Shown here piece by piece: positions 33,894-42,643 of a stretch of 64,000 nucleotides of DNA. How positions within the stretch are numbered: position 1 is the stretch's first letter; each line of letters starts with the position of its first letter. A program made the position numbers and the translations under genes. The DNA lies in contig OW818635.1 of assembly GCA_942492825.1 (NCBI GenBank), positions 124,001-188,000 of the forward strand, given 5' to 3'. The stretch comes from GWE2-51-13 sp942492825. Lineage in GTDB: Bacteria > Bacillota_I > Bacilli_A > Erysipelotrichales > Erysipelotrichaceae. A model generated the notes under the pieces. The model was not told the origin of the DNA. It saw only the letters and a program-made list of their open reading frames with translations, and did not search any database.

Positions 33894-34742
33894 ATGAAAG
33901 GATTCGCCAATCTCGTACGACCCTATGTGGTTTGGATCTCCATCGGGATCGTCATACCGATGTTGCTGATCGTTCTCTACGCCTTCACCAAGCATGGCAA
34001 TTCGGTCATGGCGTTCCAGTTCACGATCGACAATTTCGTCAAGTTCTTCGATCCTGTTTTCATCAAAGTGTTGATGAAGTCGTTTGAAGTCGCGGTCATC
34101 ACGACGCTGTTATGCATCTTGATCGGCTATCCGATCGCGTATATCATCGCCAACGCACCGGCAAAGTTACAAACATTATTGATGCTTCTAATCACGATGC
34201 CGATGTGGATCAACATGTTGGTCCGTACTTACTCGTGGATATCGATCTTGTCGGATAAGGGTTTAATCAACAGTTTCCTGATCTATATCGGTCTCCAACC
34301 GATCAAAATGATGTATACCGATTTTGCGGTCATTCTAGGCATGGTCTATAACTTCTTACCGTTCATGATCTTATCGATTTATACGGCCTTGGCCAAAATG
34401 GATCGCGCAATCATCAACGCCAGTTATGACTTAGGCGCCAATCGCAAACAAACCTTTCTACGCGTTGTCTTCCCGTTGTCGCTTTCGGGCGTCATCTCGG
34501 GGATCACCTTGGTCTTCTTGCCGGCCGTCAGTACGTTTGTCATCCCGAAGTTTCTGGGGGGCGGACAATACATGTTGATCGGGAATTTGATCGAGAATCA
34601 ATTCATCACCGTCGGCGAATGGAATTTCGGCAGCGCCATTTCCATGATCATGGCGGTCATCATCATGTTCTCGATGTATCTGACCCGCAAGGTCGATAAG
34701 GATCCCGAAGAGTCAAGCAAAGGAGGGAAGGTCGCATGGTAG
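33894..34742 (+). CDS. potB: Spermidine/putrescine ABC transporter permease PotB
   Basis: The 282-residue protein has six membrane segments and the EAA loop around ASYDLGANRKQTFLRVVFPL, where it docks on PotA. It starts one base after the potA stop and overlaps potC by 7 bases, so the operon is tightly coupled. It forms the channel with PotC. Confidence 0.92.
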   Translation: MKGFANLVRPYVVWISIGIVIPMLLIVLYAFTKHGNSVMAFQFTIDNFVKFFDPVFIKVLMKSFEVAVITTLLCILIGYPIAYIIANAPAKLQTLLMLLITMPMWINMLVRTYSWISILSDKGLINSFLIYIGLQPIKMMYTDFAVILGMVYNFLPFMILSIYTALAKMDRAIINASYDLGANRKQTFLRVVFPLSLSGVISGITLVFLPAVSTFVIPKFLGGGQYMLIGNLIENQFITVGEWNFGSAISMIMAVIIMFSMYLTRKVDKDPEESSKGGKVAW

Positions 34743-35536
34743 GCGTAAAGAAGAATCGTTGGTTTTCGCCGTTGATGATCGGAATGATGCTTTTGTTCTT
34801 CTATCTCCCGATCTTGATCATGATGGTCTTCTCCTTCAATAACTCCCGTTCGCTTACGGGGTGGAGCGGTTTTTCGACCCAATGGTACGAAGCTTTGTTT
34901 AAGGATCGTGAAATGATGAAGGCTGTTTATACGACCATAATCATCGCTCTGTCCTCTACGTTTGTGGCGACGTTCATGGGAACCATCACCGCCATCGGGA
35001 TTTCCAAATCCCGTCGCTTGGTGAAAGAGTTGATTTTGAATATCAACAGTTTCCCGATCATGAATCCGGAAATCGTCACGGCGATCGGATTGATGCTTCT
35101 GTTTAGTTCCTTAAGCGTCACGAAAGGCTTCGCCACGATGCTGATCGCGCATATCATCTTCAGTACTCCCTATGTCATCCTGAGCGTCTTACCGAAGTTA
35201 CGCCAATTGGATGCGGACACCGCCGAAGCCGCCCTCGATTTGGGAGCCACGCCTTGGCAAGCATTGTTTAAGGTCATTATCCCGCAGATCATGCCGGGCA
35301 TCGTCTCCGGCGCGCTGATCGCGTTTACGATGTCGTTCGACGATTTCGTGATTTCCTACTTCGTCACCGGAAACGGTGTCAAGAACATCTCCATTTTGGT
35401 CTATACGATGTCCAAACGTATTAATCCAACGATTAATGCGCTATCCACGATCTTGGTCGTCATCATCACGATCGCGTTGGTTTTGATCAACGTGATTCCC
35501 ACGATGAAAAAGAAAGAGAGGATGATTGAAGAATGA
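34736..35536 (+). CDS. potC: Spermidine/putrescine ABC transporter permease PotC
   Basis: The 266-residue permease has six membrane segments and the EAA loop AALDLGATPWQALFKVIIPQ. The start overlaps potB, preceded by AAAGGAGGG, and the stop overlaps potD by 4 bases. The topology and order match other potABCD operons. Confidence 0.92.
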   Translation: MVGVKKNRWFSPLMIGMMLLFFYLPILIMMVFSFNNSRSLTGWSGFSTQWYEALFKDREMMKAVYTTIIIALSSTFVATFMGTITAIGISKSRRLVKELILNINSFPIMNPEIVTAIGLMLLFSSLSVTKGFATMLIAHIIFSTPYVILSVLPKLRQLDADTAEAALDLGATPWQALFKVIIPQIMPGIVSGALIAFTMSFDDFVISYFVTGNGVKNISILVYTMSKRINPTINALSTILVVIITIALVLINVIPTMKKKERMIEE

Positions 35537-36579
35537 AGAAACTACTGCCGTTATTGATCATTATGTTACTCGCGCTCGGAGCTTGCAGCGACAAGCCGGC
35601 GGCGCAAACCTTAAAAGTATTTAATTGGGGCGTCTACATCGATGACGCCGTCATCGACGCATTTGAAGAGAAGTATGACGCACGTGTCATTTATGACAAC
35701 TTCGAATCCAATGAAGCCATGTATACCAAACTGCAAGGTGGGGAGAAGTATGACGTGTTGGTTCCGTCGGACTACATGATCGAACGTTTGATCGCGGAAG
35801 ACAAGCTTCAAAAGCTGGATCTTGCGAAAATCCCCAACGCTTCCGGCATCATCGAGAGTTTAAAAGGGTTGCCCAGCGATCCCAATGACGAATACTCGGT
35901 CCCGTATTTCTGGGGCAACGTCGGTCTGCTTTATAACACCGAAAACGTAGATATGGAAGATTTGGAATCCCAAGGTTGGAATATCCTAGTCAATCCGAAG
36001 TATCGCTCGAAAGTGTACATGTACGATAGCGAACGCGATGCGTTCATGATCGCATACAAAGCCTTAGGTTACTCGGCCAACAGTAATGTCCAAAGTGAAA
36101 TCGACGCGGCCTTCGCATGGTTGAAGAAACTCAACAGCACCATGGATCCGGTCTATGTCACGGATGATGTCATCGACAACATGATCGAAGGTATCAAGGA
36201 TATCGCCGTCATCTATTCCGGCGACGCCGCCTACATCGTCAGCGAAAACGAATCGATGGCCTACTATGTTCCCGAAGAGGGGACCAACCTTTGGGTCGAC
36301 TCGATGGTCATTCCGGCCGACGCAACCAACCCTGATTTGGCACACAAATGGATCAACTTTATGCTTGAACCTGAAAACGCCGCGTTGAATACGATTTATG
36401 TCGGTTATACAACGCCCGTGCAATCCGTGTTTGATGAAATGATTGCCGAAGGCGGAGATTATGAAGGTATCGATGCGTATGTACCACGTACAGGGTATAC
36501 CAAAGACGAAACGTTTCGATATGACGAAGACTTGAAACGAATCTTAAGCGACTTGTGGACGAAAGTCAAAGCGCAATAA
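35533..36579 (+). CDS. potD: Spermidine/putrescine-binding lipoprotein PotD (copy 1)
   Basis: The 348-residue protein has a lipoprotein signal with lipobox ALGACS (Cys near residue 18) and the PotD fold, starting KVFNWGVYIDD. The family residues YDVLVPSDYM, VPYFWGNVGL and FSGDAAY-type IYSGDAAY are present. It binds polyamine outside the membrane for PotABC. It overlaps potC and is followed after 18 bases by a second copy. Confidence 0.92.
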   Translation: MKKLLPLLIIMLLALGACSDKPAAQTLKVFNWGVYIDDAVIDAFEEKYDARVIYDNFESNEAMYTKLQGGEKYDVLVPSDYMIERLIAEDKLQKLDLAKIPNASGIIESLKGLPSDPNDEYSVPYFWGNVGLLYNTENVDMEDLESQGWNILVNPKYRSKVYMYDSERDAFMIAYKALGYSANSNVQSEIDAAFAWLKKLNSTMDPVYVTDDVIDNMIEGIKDIAVIYSGDAAYIVSENESMAYYVPEEGTNLWVDSMVIPADATNPDLAHKWINFMLEPENAALNTIYVGYTTPVQSVFDEMIAEGGDYEGIDAYVPRTGYTKDETFRYDEDLKRILSDLWTKVKAQ

Positions 36580-36597
36580 CACTGAAAGGAAACTTCC

Positions 36598-37638
36598 ATG
36601 AAAAAACTATTTTTGGGGCTTGTCCTCGTACTCCTAATCGTTTCCGGTTGCGCATCGCAGGATAAAGAGACACTCAAAGTCTTTAACTGGGGCGTCTACA
36701 TCGACGATACCGTGATTTCCGATTTCGAAGACTTGTATAACGTCAATGTCATCTATGACAACTATGATTCCAACGAATCGATGTACACCAAACTCCAAAG
36801 CGGTGAAGTCTATGACGTATTGGTTCCGACCGATTGGATGGTACAACGGTTGATTTCCGAAACCAAACTCCAAAAGATCGATTTGACGAAGTTGTCAAAT
36901 TTGGACAATGTCGATCCGGGCTTACTGAATCGTTCCTTTGATCCAAATAACCAGTATTCCGTCCCGTATTTCTGGGGCAACATCGGCATCATCTACAATA
37001 AAAACAACGTAGACGCCGCGGACTTGGAAGATGGTTGGTTGTTGCTGAATAATCCGAAATACAAAGATCAAATCTATATCTATGACAGCGAACGCGATGT
37101 CTTCATGATCGCCGAAAAAGCGTTGGGCTATTCGGTCAATACGACCGATGATGCGGAAATCAACGCGGCATTCGACTTGTTGAAGGAAATCGATGCGACC
37201 ACCAATCCGGTCTATGCGGTCGAAGATTTGATCGATGCGATGGTGAACGAACAAAAAGACATCGCTGTCAGTTTCTCAGGCGATGCTGCCTATATTCTAT
37301 CCCAGAATGAAAACATGGCGTTCTTCGTCCCTGAAGAAGGCACCAATATTTGGATCGATTCCATGGTTATCCCGGCCGATGCCAACAACGTCGATCTGGC
37401 CCACAAATGGATCGACTACATGTTGGATGCGGAAGTCGCATTGAAGAACACCGAATATGTCGGTTACACCTCTCCGGTCGTTTCCGCGTACGAAGCTGTC
37501 GTGGCTCCGGGCGGCATGTATGAAGGCATCGACGCATATGTTCCGCGGCTGGACAATCCCTTGGATGAATCCTATAACTACGATGCGGTTTTGAAACAAA
37601 AACTCGCCGATCTTTGGATCCGCGTCAAAGCTGATTAA
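36598..37638 (+). CDS. potD: Spermidine/putrescine-binding lipoprotein PotD (copy 2)
   Basis: This 346-residue paralogue of the preceding gene has its own lipobox (VSGCAS) and shares long stretches such as KVFNWGVYIDD, MYTKLQ and YDVLVP. The two copies differ most in the N-terminal third and around the binding cleft (DYM in one, DWM in the other), so they may prefer different polyamines. It has an AAAGGAAAC site, with no promoter between, and a terminator follows. Confidence 0.92.
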   Translation: MKKLFLGLVLVLLIVSGCASQDKETLKVFNWGVYIDDTVISDFEDLYNVNVIYDNYDSNESMYTKLQSGEVYDVLVPTDWMVQRLISETKLQKIDLTKLSNLDNVDPGLLNRSFDPNNQYSVPYFWGNIGIIYNKNNVDAADLEDGWLLLNNPKYKDQIYIYDSERDVFMIAEKALGYSVNTTDDAEINAAFDLLKEIDATTNPVYAVEDLIDAMVNEQKDIAVSFSGDAAYILSQNENMAFFVPEEGTNIWIDSMVIPADANNVDLAHKWIDYMLDAEVALKNTEYVGYTSPVVSAYEAVVAPGGMYEGIDAYVPRLDNPLDESYNYDAVLKQKLADLWIRVKAD

Positions 37639-37644
37639 CACATA

Positions 37645-37670
37645 GGCAAGCCATCTAGGCTTGCTTTTGT
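37645..37670 (+). terminator. Terminator of the pot operon
   Basis: GCAAGCC (37646-37652) pairs with GGCTTGC (37658-37664), followed by TTTTG. Confidence 0.85.
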
Positions 37671-37679
37671 TTGCCTAAG

Positions 37680-37708
37680 TTGGAAAAGAATTTGTTTTGG
37701 TGTATGAT
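37680..37708 (+). promoter_or_regulatory. Promoter of the small membrane protein gene
   Basis: TTGGAA (37680-37685), 17 bases, TATGAT (37703-37708). Confidence 0.55.
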
Positions 37709-37744
37709 AAAACCATAAAGGGATATCCCTTGGTGAGGAGCGTT

Positions 37745-38068
37745 ATGAAACCAAAGAAAGATCCGTTGCTTCTGATTGCTCTGTTGCTTTTGGTCGCCTA
37801 TATCGCCGTGTTGAAGGTCGTGGGCTTAAGTACGTTTGATTTTGCGAATCTGCTTGAAAGCATCAAACCGGTCTTGGCGCATTCTCTTTTACTGTTTGCG
37901 GCGTTTATCTTAACCTTGCTTGGTTATCTGAAAGGCGGATCGGGTAGAAGCATCGCCGCGGTTTTGCTTTGTGTCGCTTCAGCTTTAACCTATCTCCCGC
38001 TAAGCGCGCTGATGTTTCTACCTGCGGCTTTGATCGCTTTCGCTTGGTGGAAGGAAACACGGAGTTAG
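37745..38068 (+). CDS. Small membrane protein of unknown function
   Basis: The ATG at 37745 follows GGTGAGGAG and gives 107 residues. Four hydrophobic stretches (about 8-26, 43-61, 69-83 and 87-101) with short loops are visible, and almost nothing else. I do not recognise the family. It stands alone between the pot operon and the tRNA cluster, with its own promoter and terminator. Confidence 0.6.
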   Translation: MKPKKDPLLLIALLLLVAYIAVLKVVGLSTFDFANLLESIKPVLAHSLLLFAAFILTLLGYLKGGSGRSIAAVLLCVASALTYLPLSALMFLPAALIAFAWWKETRS

Positions 38069-38125
38069 GATGTTTCATTTGAAGTCATTTTAGAGTAAAT
38101 TGAAAATCGTTCAATGTATGAATAC

Positions 38126-38150
38126 AAGGCGCTCTTTTTCGCGCCTTTGT
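38126..38150 (+). terminator. Terminator before the tRNA cluster
   Basis: AAGGCGC (38126-38132) pairs with GCGCCTT (38141-38147) around a T-rich loop. Confidence 0.65.
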
Positions 38151-38152
38151 CC

Positions 38153-38181
38153 TTGCTTTTAACAGGTTCCTTCTGTATAAT
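38153..38181 (+). promoter_or_regulatory. Promoter of the tRNA operon
   Basis: TTGCTT (38153-38158), 17 bases, perfect TATAAT (38176-38181), 20 bases ahead of tRNA-Cys. Confidence 0.7.
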
Positions 38182-38201
38182 AAATAAGCACGGTTAGACA
38201 C

Positions 38202-38275
38202 GGTTCCTTAGCCAAGTGGTAAGGCAATAGACTGCAACTCTGTGATCATCGGTTCAAATCCGATAGGAACCTCCA
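38202..38275 (+). tRNA. tRNA-Cys (GCA)
   Basis: First of nine clustered tRNAs. Anticodon GCA; acceptor GGTTCCT pairs with AGGAACC; CCA encoded. Confidence 0.96.
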
Positions 38276-38278
38276 ATT

Positions 38279-38365
38279 GGGGATGTGGCGAAATCGGCAG
38301 ACGCAACGGACTTAAAATCCGTTGATGGTAACATCGTGCGGGTTCAAGTCCCGCCATCCCCACCA
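38279..38365 (+). tRNA. tRNA-Leu (TAA)
   Basis: Anticodon TAA, long variable arm, acceptor GGGGATG pairs with CATCCCC, CCA encoded. Confidence 0.96.
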
Positions 38366-38396
38366 TTCCGTTTATGAAAAAGTTTAACGAAAAAAC

Positions 38397-38425
38397 TTGA
38401 AAAAACGGTAAGAGTTTGGTATATT
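38397..38425 (+). promoter_or_regulatory. Internal promoter in the tRNA cluster
   Basis: TTGAAA (38397-38402), 17 bases, TATATT (38420-38425) in the 84-base gap before tRNA-Arg, so the cluster is probably two transcription units. Confidence 0.6.
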
Positions 38426-38449
38426 AGTTAAGCACTACGTTTGATAAAT

Positions 38450-38526
38450 GCGCTCATAGCTCAATTGGATAGAGCAATTGACTACGGATCAATAGGTTGC
38501 GGGTTCGACTCCTGCTGAGCGCGCCA
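38450..38526 (+). tRNA. tRNA-Arg (ACG)
   Basis: Anticodon ACG (read as ICG after deamination); acceptor GCGCTCA pairs with TGAGCGC; CCA encoded. Confidence 0.96.
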
Positions 38527-38538
38527 ATTTTATTAAAT

Positions 38539-38615
38539 CGGGATGTAGCACAGCTTGGTAGTGCGCTTGCTTTGGGAGCAAGGGGTCGCAGGTTCGAATC
38601 CTGTCATCCCGACCA
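38539..38615 (+). tRNA. tRNA-Pro (TGG)
   Basis: Anticodon TGG; acceptor CGGGATG pairs with CATCCCG; CCA encoded. Confidence 0.96.
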
Positions 38616-38631
38616 AGCATTTCATACTTGT

Positions 38632-38708
38632 GGCGGGGTAGCTCAGTTGGCTAGAGCATTCGGTTCATACCCGGCAGGTCGTGGGTTCGAGTCCCACTCC
38701 CGCTACCA
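38632..38708 (+). tRNA. Elongator tRNA-Met (CAT)
   Basis: Anticodon CAT. The acceptor begins G-G-C and pairs throughout, and the anticodon stem lacks the three G-C pairs of the initiator. Sequence resembles elongator tRNA-Met of Bacillus. Confidence 0.88.
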
Positions 38709-38740
38709 TTTATTCTCTATGATTCGGTAAGGGTAAGTAT

Positions 38741-38817
38741 GGACCCTTAGCTCAGTTGGTCAGAGCTGCCGGCTCATAACCGGTTGGTCGTAGGTTCGAG
38801 TCCTACAGGGTCCACCA
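38741..38817 (+). tRNA. tRNA-Ile2 (CAT, lysidine type)
   Basis: Anticodon CAT in a body that closely resembles Bacillus tRNA-Ile2 (GGACC start, CCGGCTCATAACCGG arm), so C34 is expected to be changed to lysidine by TilS to read ATA codons. A general pipeline would call it Met. Confidence 0.82.
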
Positions 38818-38827
38818 AATTTTCGGT

Positions 38828-38916
38828 GGAGGAATACCCAAGCGGTTGAAGGGACCGGTCTTGAAAACCGGCAGATGTGCGAGCATGCGTGGGTTCGAAT
38901 CCCACTTCCTCCGCCA
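38828..38916 (+). tRNA. tRNA-Ser (TGA)
   Basis: Anticodon TGA, long variable arm, acceptor GGAGGAA pairs with TTCCTCC; CCA encoded. Confidence 0.95.
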
Positions 38917-38959
38917 TTCGATTTCGATAGAGTTTAGAAAAGTTTGGTAGTTTAGTTAT

Positions 38960-39036
<77 letters not shown>

Positions 39037-39037
39037 T

Positions 39038-39113
39038 GGTTCTGTAGCTCAGTCGGTAGAGCAATGGACTGAAAATCCATGTGTCGTCGGTTCAATTCCG
39101 ACCGGAACCACCA
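39038..39113 (+). tRNA. tRNA-Phe (GAA)
   Basis: Anticodon GAA; acceptor GGTTCTG pairs with CGGAACC; CCA encoded. It is one base after tRNA-fMet. Confidence 0.96.
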
Positions 39114-39125
39114 TGAACGAAGATC

Positions 39126-39149
39126 ACCTGTCATTGACAGGTTTTTTTC
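39126..39149 (+). terminator. Terminator of the tRNA cluster
   Basis: ACCTGTC pairs with GACAGGT around ATT, followed by a run of T. Confidence 0.85.
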
Positions 39150-39228
39150 TGCGTTCATCTAAATTTCATAACTTACTATATTGCATAACTACATATAAAG
39201 TGATACAGTGGAGTCAAGGAGGATGAAT

Positions 39229-39549
39229 ATGAACGCACAATATAAAAAAGGCGTGCTTGAACTCTGCGTCCTTGCGCAATTGACGCATGAAGATCGTTAC
39301 GGTTATGAGTTGACCGAACGGATCAGCGAGACGATGACGATCGCGACAGGTACGCTGTACTTGCTTTTGAAACGACTGAAAGACGAAGACTATGTCACGA
39401 CGTATCTTAGCGAAGGATCGGAAGGACCGGCACGTAAGTATTACCGGCTTACCGTAAAGGGAAGAGAATACTTTAAGATGATGTATCTTGAATGGATCGA
39501 ATTTGCATCGAGCGTGGACAAATTACTGAAAGGAGCCAACAACGCATGA
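39229..39549 (+). CDS. PadR-family transcriptional regulator
   Basis: I chose ATG 39229, 7 bases after AAGGAGG; the earlier ATG at 39223 is too close to that site. The 106-residue protein has a winged helix (YGYELTERI, TGTLYLLLKRL, RKYYRLTVKGREY), typical of short PadR regulators. It overlaps the next gene by 4 bases. PadR paired with a HAAS/DUF4097 gene is a common Gram-positive arrangement for envelope stress control, so it probably represses its own operon. Confidence 0.9.
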   Translation: MNAQYKKGVLELCVLAQLTHEDRYGYELTERISETMTIATGTLYLLLKRLKDEDYVTTYLSEGSEGPARKYYRLTVKGREYFKMMYLEWIEFASSVDKLLKGANNA

Positions 39550-40559
39550 ACAAGGACGAATACCTAAATCAAGTCAGCGAACAATTGAAACATACCGACA
39601 AAGCGACTCGCGAGGAAATCTTGGATGATTTTAGACAACACTTTCTCAATGGGGAAGCGCAAGGCAAGAGCGATGCGGAAATCATCGCCTCTCTGGGAGA
39701 TCCGTCACAATTCGAGGGATTGGAATCCTTTGAGTCCGCATCGCAAGTGCAAACTACGGGATTTGCCCAACGCAGTGTTATCGTGGATGCGGCTTTCGCT
39801 TCGGTACTGGTTCGACCTTCTTCGGACAACCAGCATCATGTTCGACTGATCAAAGACGGTCAGGCGATGGAATCTTCGTATCAATTGGAAAAAACGGAAA
39901 CCGAAAACGAGTTACGTGTTAAGATCCATACCCATGAACGTCTGTTTCGCATCCATGATCGTGACTTGGATCTTGAGATTGATGTGGCGGAAGGGTGCGA
40001 GTCCTTGCGTTTAACGTGCGCATCGGGTGATATCGACGTGCAGGACCTTAAACTAGACGTTCTAAGCATCGCAAGTGCATCCGGCGACCAACAGATCAAG
40101 AATGTGAAAACACGCGTGATGAAGCTTACTAGCGCTTCGGGCGATATCGATGTGCATGACGTCGAAGGTAAAGTATCGATCGAGACCGCCAGCGGGGACG
40201 CGACCCTCGACAATCATATTGAAGGATCGCTCGAATTCCACAGCGCGAGCGGGGATCTGCGTTATGAGGGGTTGGCAACGGATGTCGCGCTTCATACGGC
40301 CTCCGGGGATGGCGAGTTGACCTTACGCGCTTTAAGTCAGTTGAACGTCGATACGGTGAGCGGGGATTTCGAGGTTGACTTCGACGGATCCTTTACGGGA
40401 GCGCAGCTACGCTTCAGCGCGATGAGCGGTGAAGTGAAGTACAACTTATTGGGTCAACGCGGAAGATTGGATGGGAAAGGGAGTCGCATGACATTGGGCG
40501 ATGGCTCGATCCAGATAGCGATCAACAGTATCAGCGGTGATTTTTCACTCAAAAACTAA
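39546..40559 (+). CDS. HAAS plus DUF4097 putative adhesin-like protein
   Basis: The ATG at 39546 overlaps the PadR stop; 337 residues. The N-terminal 65 residues form a HAAS-type helical domain (YLNQVSEQL, IIASLGDPSQF). From about residue 80 a DUF4097 beta-helix follows, with the recurring turn ASGD or VSGD about every 20 residues (ASGDIDV, ASGDQQ, ASGDATL, VSGDFEV). No membrane helix is visible, unlike many HAAS proteins. It probably binds PadR or the membrane as a stress sensor; DUF4097 function is not settled. Confidence 0.82.
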   Translation: MNKDEYLNQVSEQLKHTDKATREEILDDFRQHFLNGEAQGKSDAEIIASLGDPSQFEGLESFESASQVQTTGFAQRSVIVDAAFASVLVRPSSDNQHHVRLIKDGQAMESSYQLEKTETENELRVKIHTHERLFRIHDRDLDLEIDVAEGCESLRLTCASGDIDVQDLKLDVLSIASASGDQQIKNVKTRVMKLTSASGDIDVHDVEGKVSIETASGDATLDNHIEGSLEFHSASGDLRYEGLATDVALHTASGDGELTLRALSQLNVDTVSGDFEVDFDGSFTGAQLRFSAMSGEVKYNLLGQRGRLDGKGSRMTLGDGSIQIAINSISGDFSLKN

Positions 40560-40582
40560 CAAGGAGAAATCCTTGTTTTTTT
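40558..40582 (+). terminator. Terminator after the DUF4097 gene
   Basis: AACAAGGA (40558-40565) pairs with TCCTTGTT (40570-40577), followed by T; the stem begins in the stop codon. Confidence 0.8.
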
Positions 40583-40635
40583 AGGATTGAAGTCGTCGTT
40601 TTTTCTTGATAGACTAAGCCTAAAGGGGAAAACCT

Positions 40636-41385
40636 ATGCCACTTATCTTGACATTCTTTGCGGTGCCCGGTCAATTTGAACCGCGTACGTATGCTTGGTT
40701 TGGATTCGAGCATACTTCATGGATTCTCGCAATGACTTTTTTGGGCATCATCGCGGCGATTTATTACCGTAAACTCGACCGTCCCAAACAGATTCTTTTC
40801 TTGAAAATCTTCGCATCATGCATCGTTTTTTCCGAAGTCGCCCGGCAGTTGATCTATCTTCTTCAAGGCGCATATCGAATCGATTATTTGCCTTTGCATT
40901 TATGCGCGGTCACCGAACTCTTCTGTTTCCTCTATGCTTTTCGACGTGACAAGGTAAGCCGTGAGTTTCTCTATTGGCTCGGTTTGCCCGGTGCGCTTTC
41001 CGCTTTGCTTTTTGCGGACTGGCTTTGGTTTCCGCTTTGGAATTTCCAGTCCATCCAAAGTTTCTTCGTCCATGGGGCGATGAGCGTTTTTGCGGTGTTA
41101 TTGTTGGTGAGTGGCGAATCCAAACCGAGTTTGAAGGGATGGCCATCGACCTTTGCGATCGCAAGCTTGTTTGCGCTTCCGTTGTTTTTCTTGAATAAGC
41201 TTTGGGGCACCAACTTCTTCTTTCTGAATACGCCATCTCCAGGTTCTCCCTTGGTTATCCTGGAAGAAATCGCCGGCAATCCCGGCTATATCGGTTTGCT
41301 TCTGGTGTTGGTGTTGGTCGTTTGGATCATCATGGCGATTCCATGGTTATTGGTAAAGCAAACACAGACAAAGAACATCGCTTAA
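40636..41385 (+). CDS. TIGR02206/YwaF-like membrane protein
   Basis: The 249-residue protein has six to seven hydrophobic segments, with the family-type stretch DYLPLHLCAVTEL in the middle. YwaF-like proteins are integral membrane proteins of unknown function in Bacillota. It starts after AAAGGGGAAAA and stands alone, converging on the aminotransferase gene. No catalytic motif is visible. Confidence 0.75.
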   Translation: MPLILTFFAVPGQFEPRTYAWFGFEHTSWILAMTFLGIIAAIYYRKLDRPKQILFLKIFASCIVFSEVARQLIYLLQGAYRIDYLPLHLCAVTELFCFLYAFRRDKVSREFLYWLGLPGALSALLFADWLWFPLWNFQSIQSFFVHGAMSVFAVLLLVSGESKPSLKGWPSTFAIASLFALPLFFLNKLWGTNFFFLNTPSPGSPLVILEEIAGNPGYIGLLLVLVLVVWIIMAIPWLLVKQTQTKNIA

Positions 41386-41436
41386 GTAAGAATCAGTCTA
41401 GTTATCTATAGTGTTTTGACTTTAAGCCAAAAAGAA

Positions 41437-41476
41437 AACGAAGGCACGATCGAAATCGATCCGCCTTCGTTTTTTA
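41437..41476. terminator. Bidirectional terminator
   Basis: AAACGAAGGC pairs with GCCTTCGTTT around a partly self-complementary loop (CGATCGAAATCGAT), with T runs on both strands. It serves the YwaF-like and aminotransferase genes. Confidence 0.85.
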
Positions 41477-42643
41477 CTGCTTGATTTCTTCGAGAAACGC
41501 TTCCATCCGATTGAGCGCTTCCGTAATGTGCTTCAACGAATACGAATAGGAAATCCGTATGAACCCTTCGCCCGAATCCCCGAAGGCGCTACCTGGAACG
41601 ACGGCGACTTGCTTGGCGTAGATCAGTTTCTCGCAGAATTCCTCACTGGTCAGTCCGGTACTGCGAATGCACGGGAAGGCATAGAACGCGCCTTCCGGTT
41701 CAAAACAACTCAGACCCATCGCATTCAAACGATCGACCAGATAACGCCGACGCATATTGTATTCGTTGCGCATCATTTTGACATCTTCGTCACCGTTGCG
41801 CATCGCTTCGATCGCGGCGAATTGCGACAAAGTCGGTGCGCACATGACCATGTATTGGTGGAGTTTCACCAAAGGTTCGATCAGTTCGCGCGGTCCGGCC
41901 ACATAGCCGATCCGCCATCCGGTCATCGCATAGGACTTGGAAAATCCGTTGATAACCAACGTACGATCGCGCATCCCATCCAAACTTGCGATGGATACAT
42001 GGGATGTGTCGGTATAATTCAACTCGCAATAGATTTCATCGGAAAATACGAGGATGTTTGTATCTCGTAATACGTCCGCTAACGCTTCGAGCTCTTCACG
42101 TTCCATGATCGCCCCGGTCGGGTTGGTCGGGAAACTGATCAACAGGATTTTGGTTTTCGGGGTGATGTTCGCACGCAGTTCGTCTGCCGTCAGCTTGAAT
42201 TTGTTTTCGGACTTAGTTTGGAGAATGACGGGAATTCCGCCCGACATACGTACCAGCGGGTCGTAACAAACAAACGAAGGTTGGATGATCAAGACTTCGT
42301 CGCCTTCATCCACGAAACATCGAAATGCGGCGTCCAGCGCTTCCGACGCGCCAACGGTCACCAAGACTTCGTCTTTGGGATCATAGGTCAATTGGAAACG
42401 ACGGTTGAGATAACGTGAGATTTCTTCGCGTAACGTTAGAAAACCGGTACTTGGCGAATACCATGTCTTGCCTTGTTCGGTCGCGTCGATAGCGGCTTGA
42501 CGAATGTGCCAGGGTGTTTGGAAATCCGGCTCTCCGATACTTAAGGAGATGACATCTTTCATTTCATTGGCGATATCGAAAAACTTACGGATTCCCGAAG
42601 GTTTCAGCGCGCTTAGGTTTTGATTGATTTTAAAGTCGCGCAT
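41474..42643 (-). CDS. Class I/II PLP-dependent aminotransferase
   Basis: I start at ATG 42643, which overlaps the Lrp stop (TGATG); a TTG three bases earlier is possible. The 389-residue protein begins with the family-type ISLSIGEPDF and has PTNPTG, DEIYCEL and the PLP lysine in NGFSKSYAMTGWRIGYV. These fit aspartate/aromatic aminotransferases of the PatA/AspC subgroup. It lies downstream of an Lrp-type regulator in one operon, so expression is probably tied to amino acid supply. Confidence 0.9.
   Translation of the reverse strand: MRDFKINQNLSALKPSGIRKFFDIANEMKDVISLSIGEPDFQTPWHIRQAAIDATEQGKTWYSPSTGFLTLREEISRYLNRRFQLTYDPKDEVLVTVGASEALDAAFRCFVDEGDEVLIIQPSFVCYDPLVRMSGGIPVILQTKSENKFKLTADELRANITPKTKILLISFPTNPTGAIMEREELEALADVLRDTNILVFSDEIYCELNYTDTSHVSIASLDGMRDRTLVINGFSKSYAMTGWRIGYVAGPRELIEPLVKLHQYMVMCAPTLSQFAAIEAMRNGDEDVKMMRNEYNMRRRYLVDRLNAMGLSCFEPEGAFYAFPCIRSTGLTSEEFCEKLIYAKQVAVVPGSAFGDSGEGFIRISYSYSLKHITEALNRMEAFLEEIKQ

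Noticed and set aside
38497..38730. 77-codon frame across tRNA-Arg, tRNA-Pro and tRNA-Met
   Set aside because: It reads through three complete tRNA genes and cannot be a coding gene.
41528..42070. 180-codon plus-strand frame inside the aminotransferase gene
   Set aside because: Antisense shadow of an intact enzyme gene; no start signal or family features.
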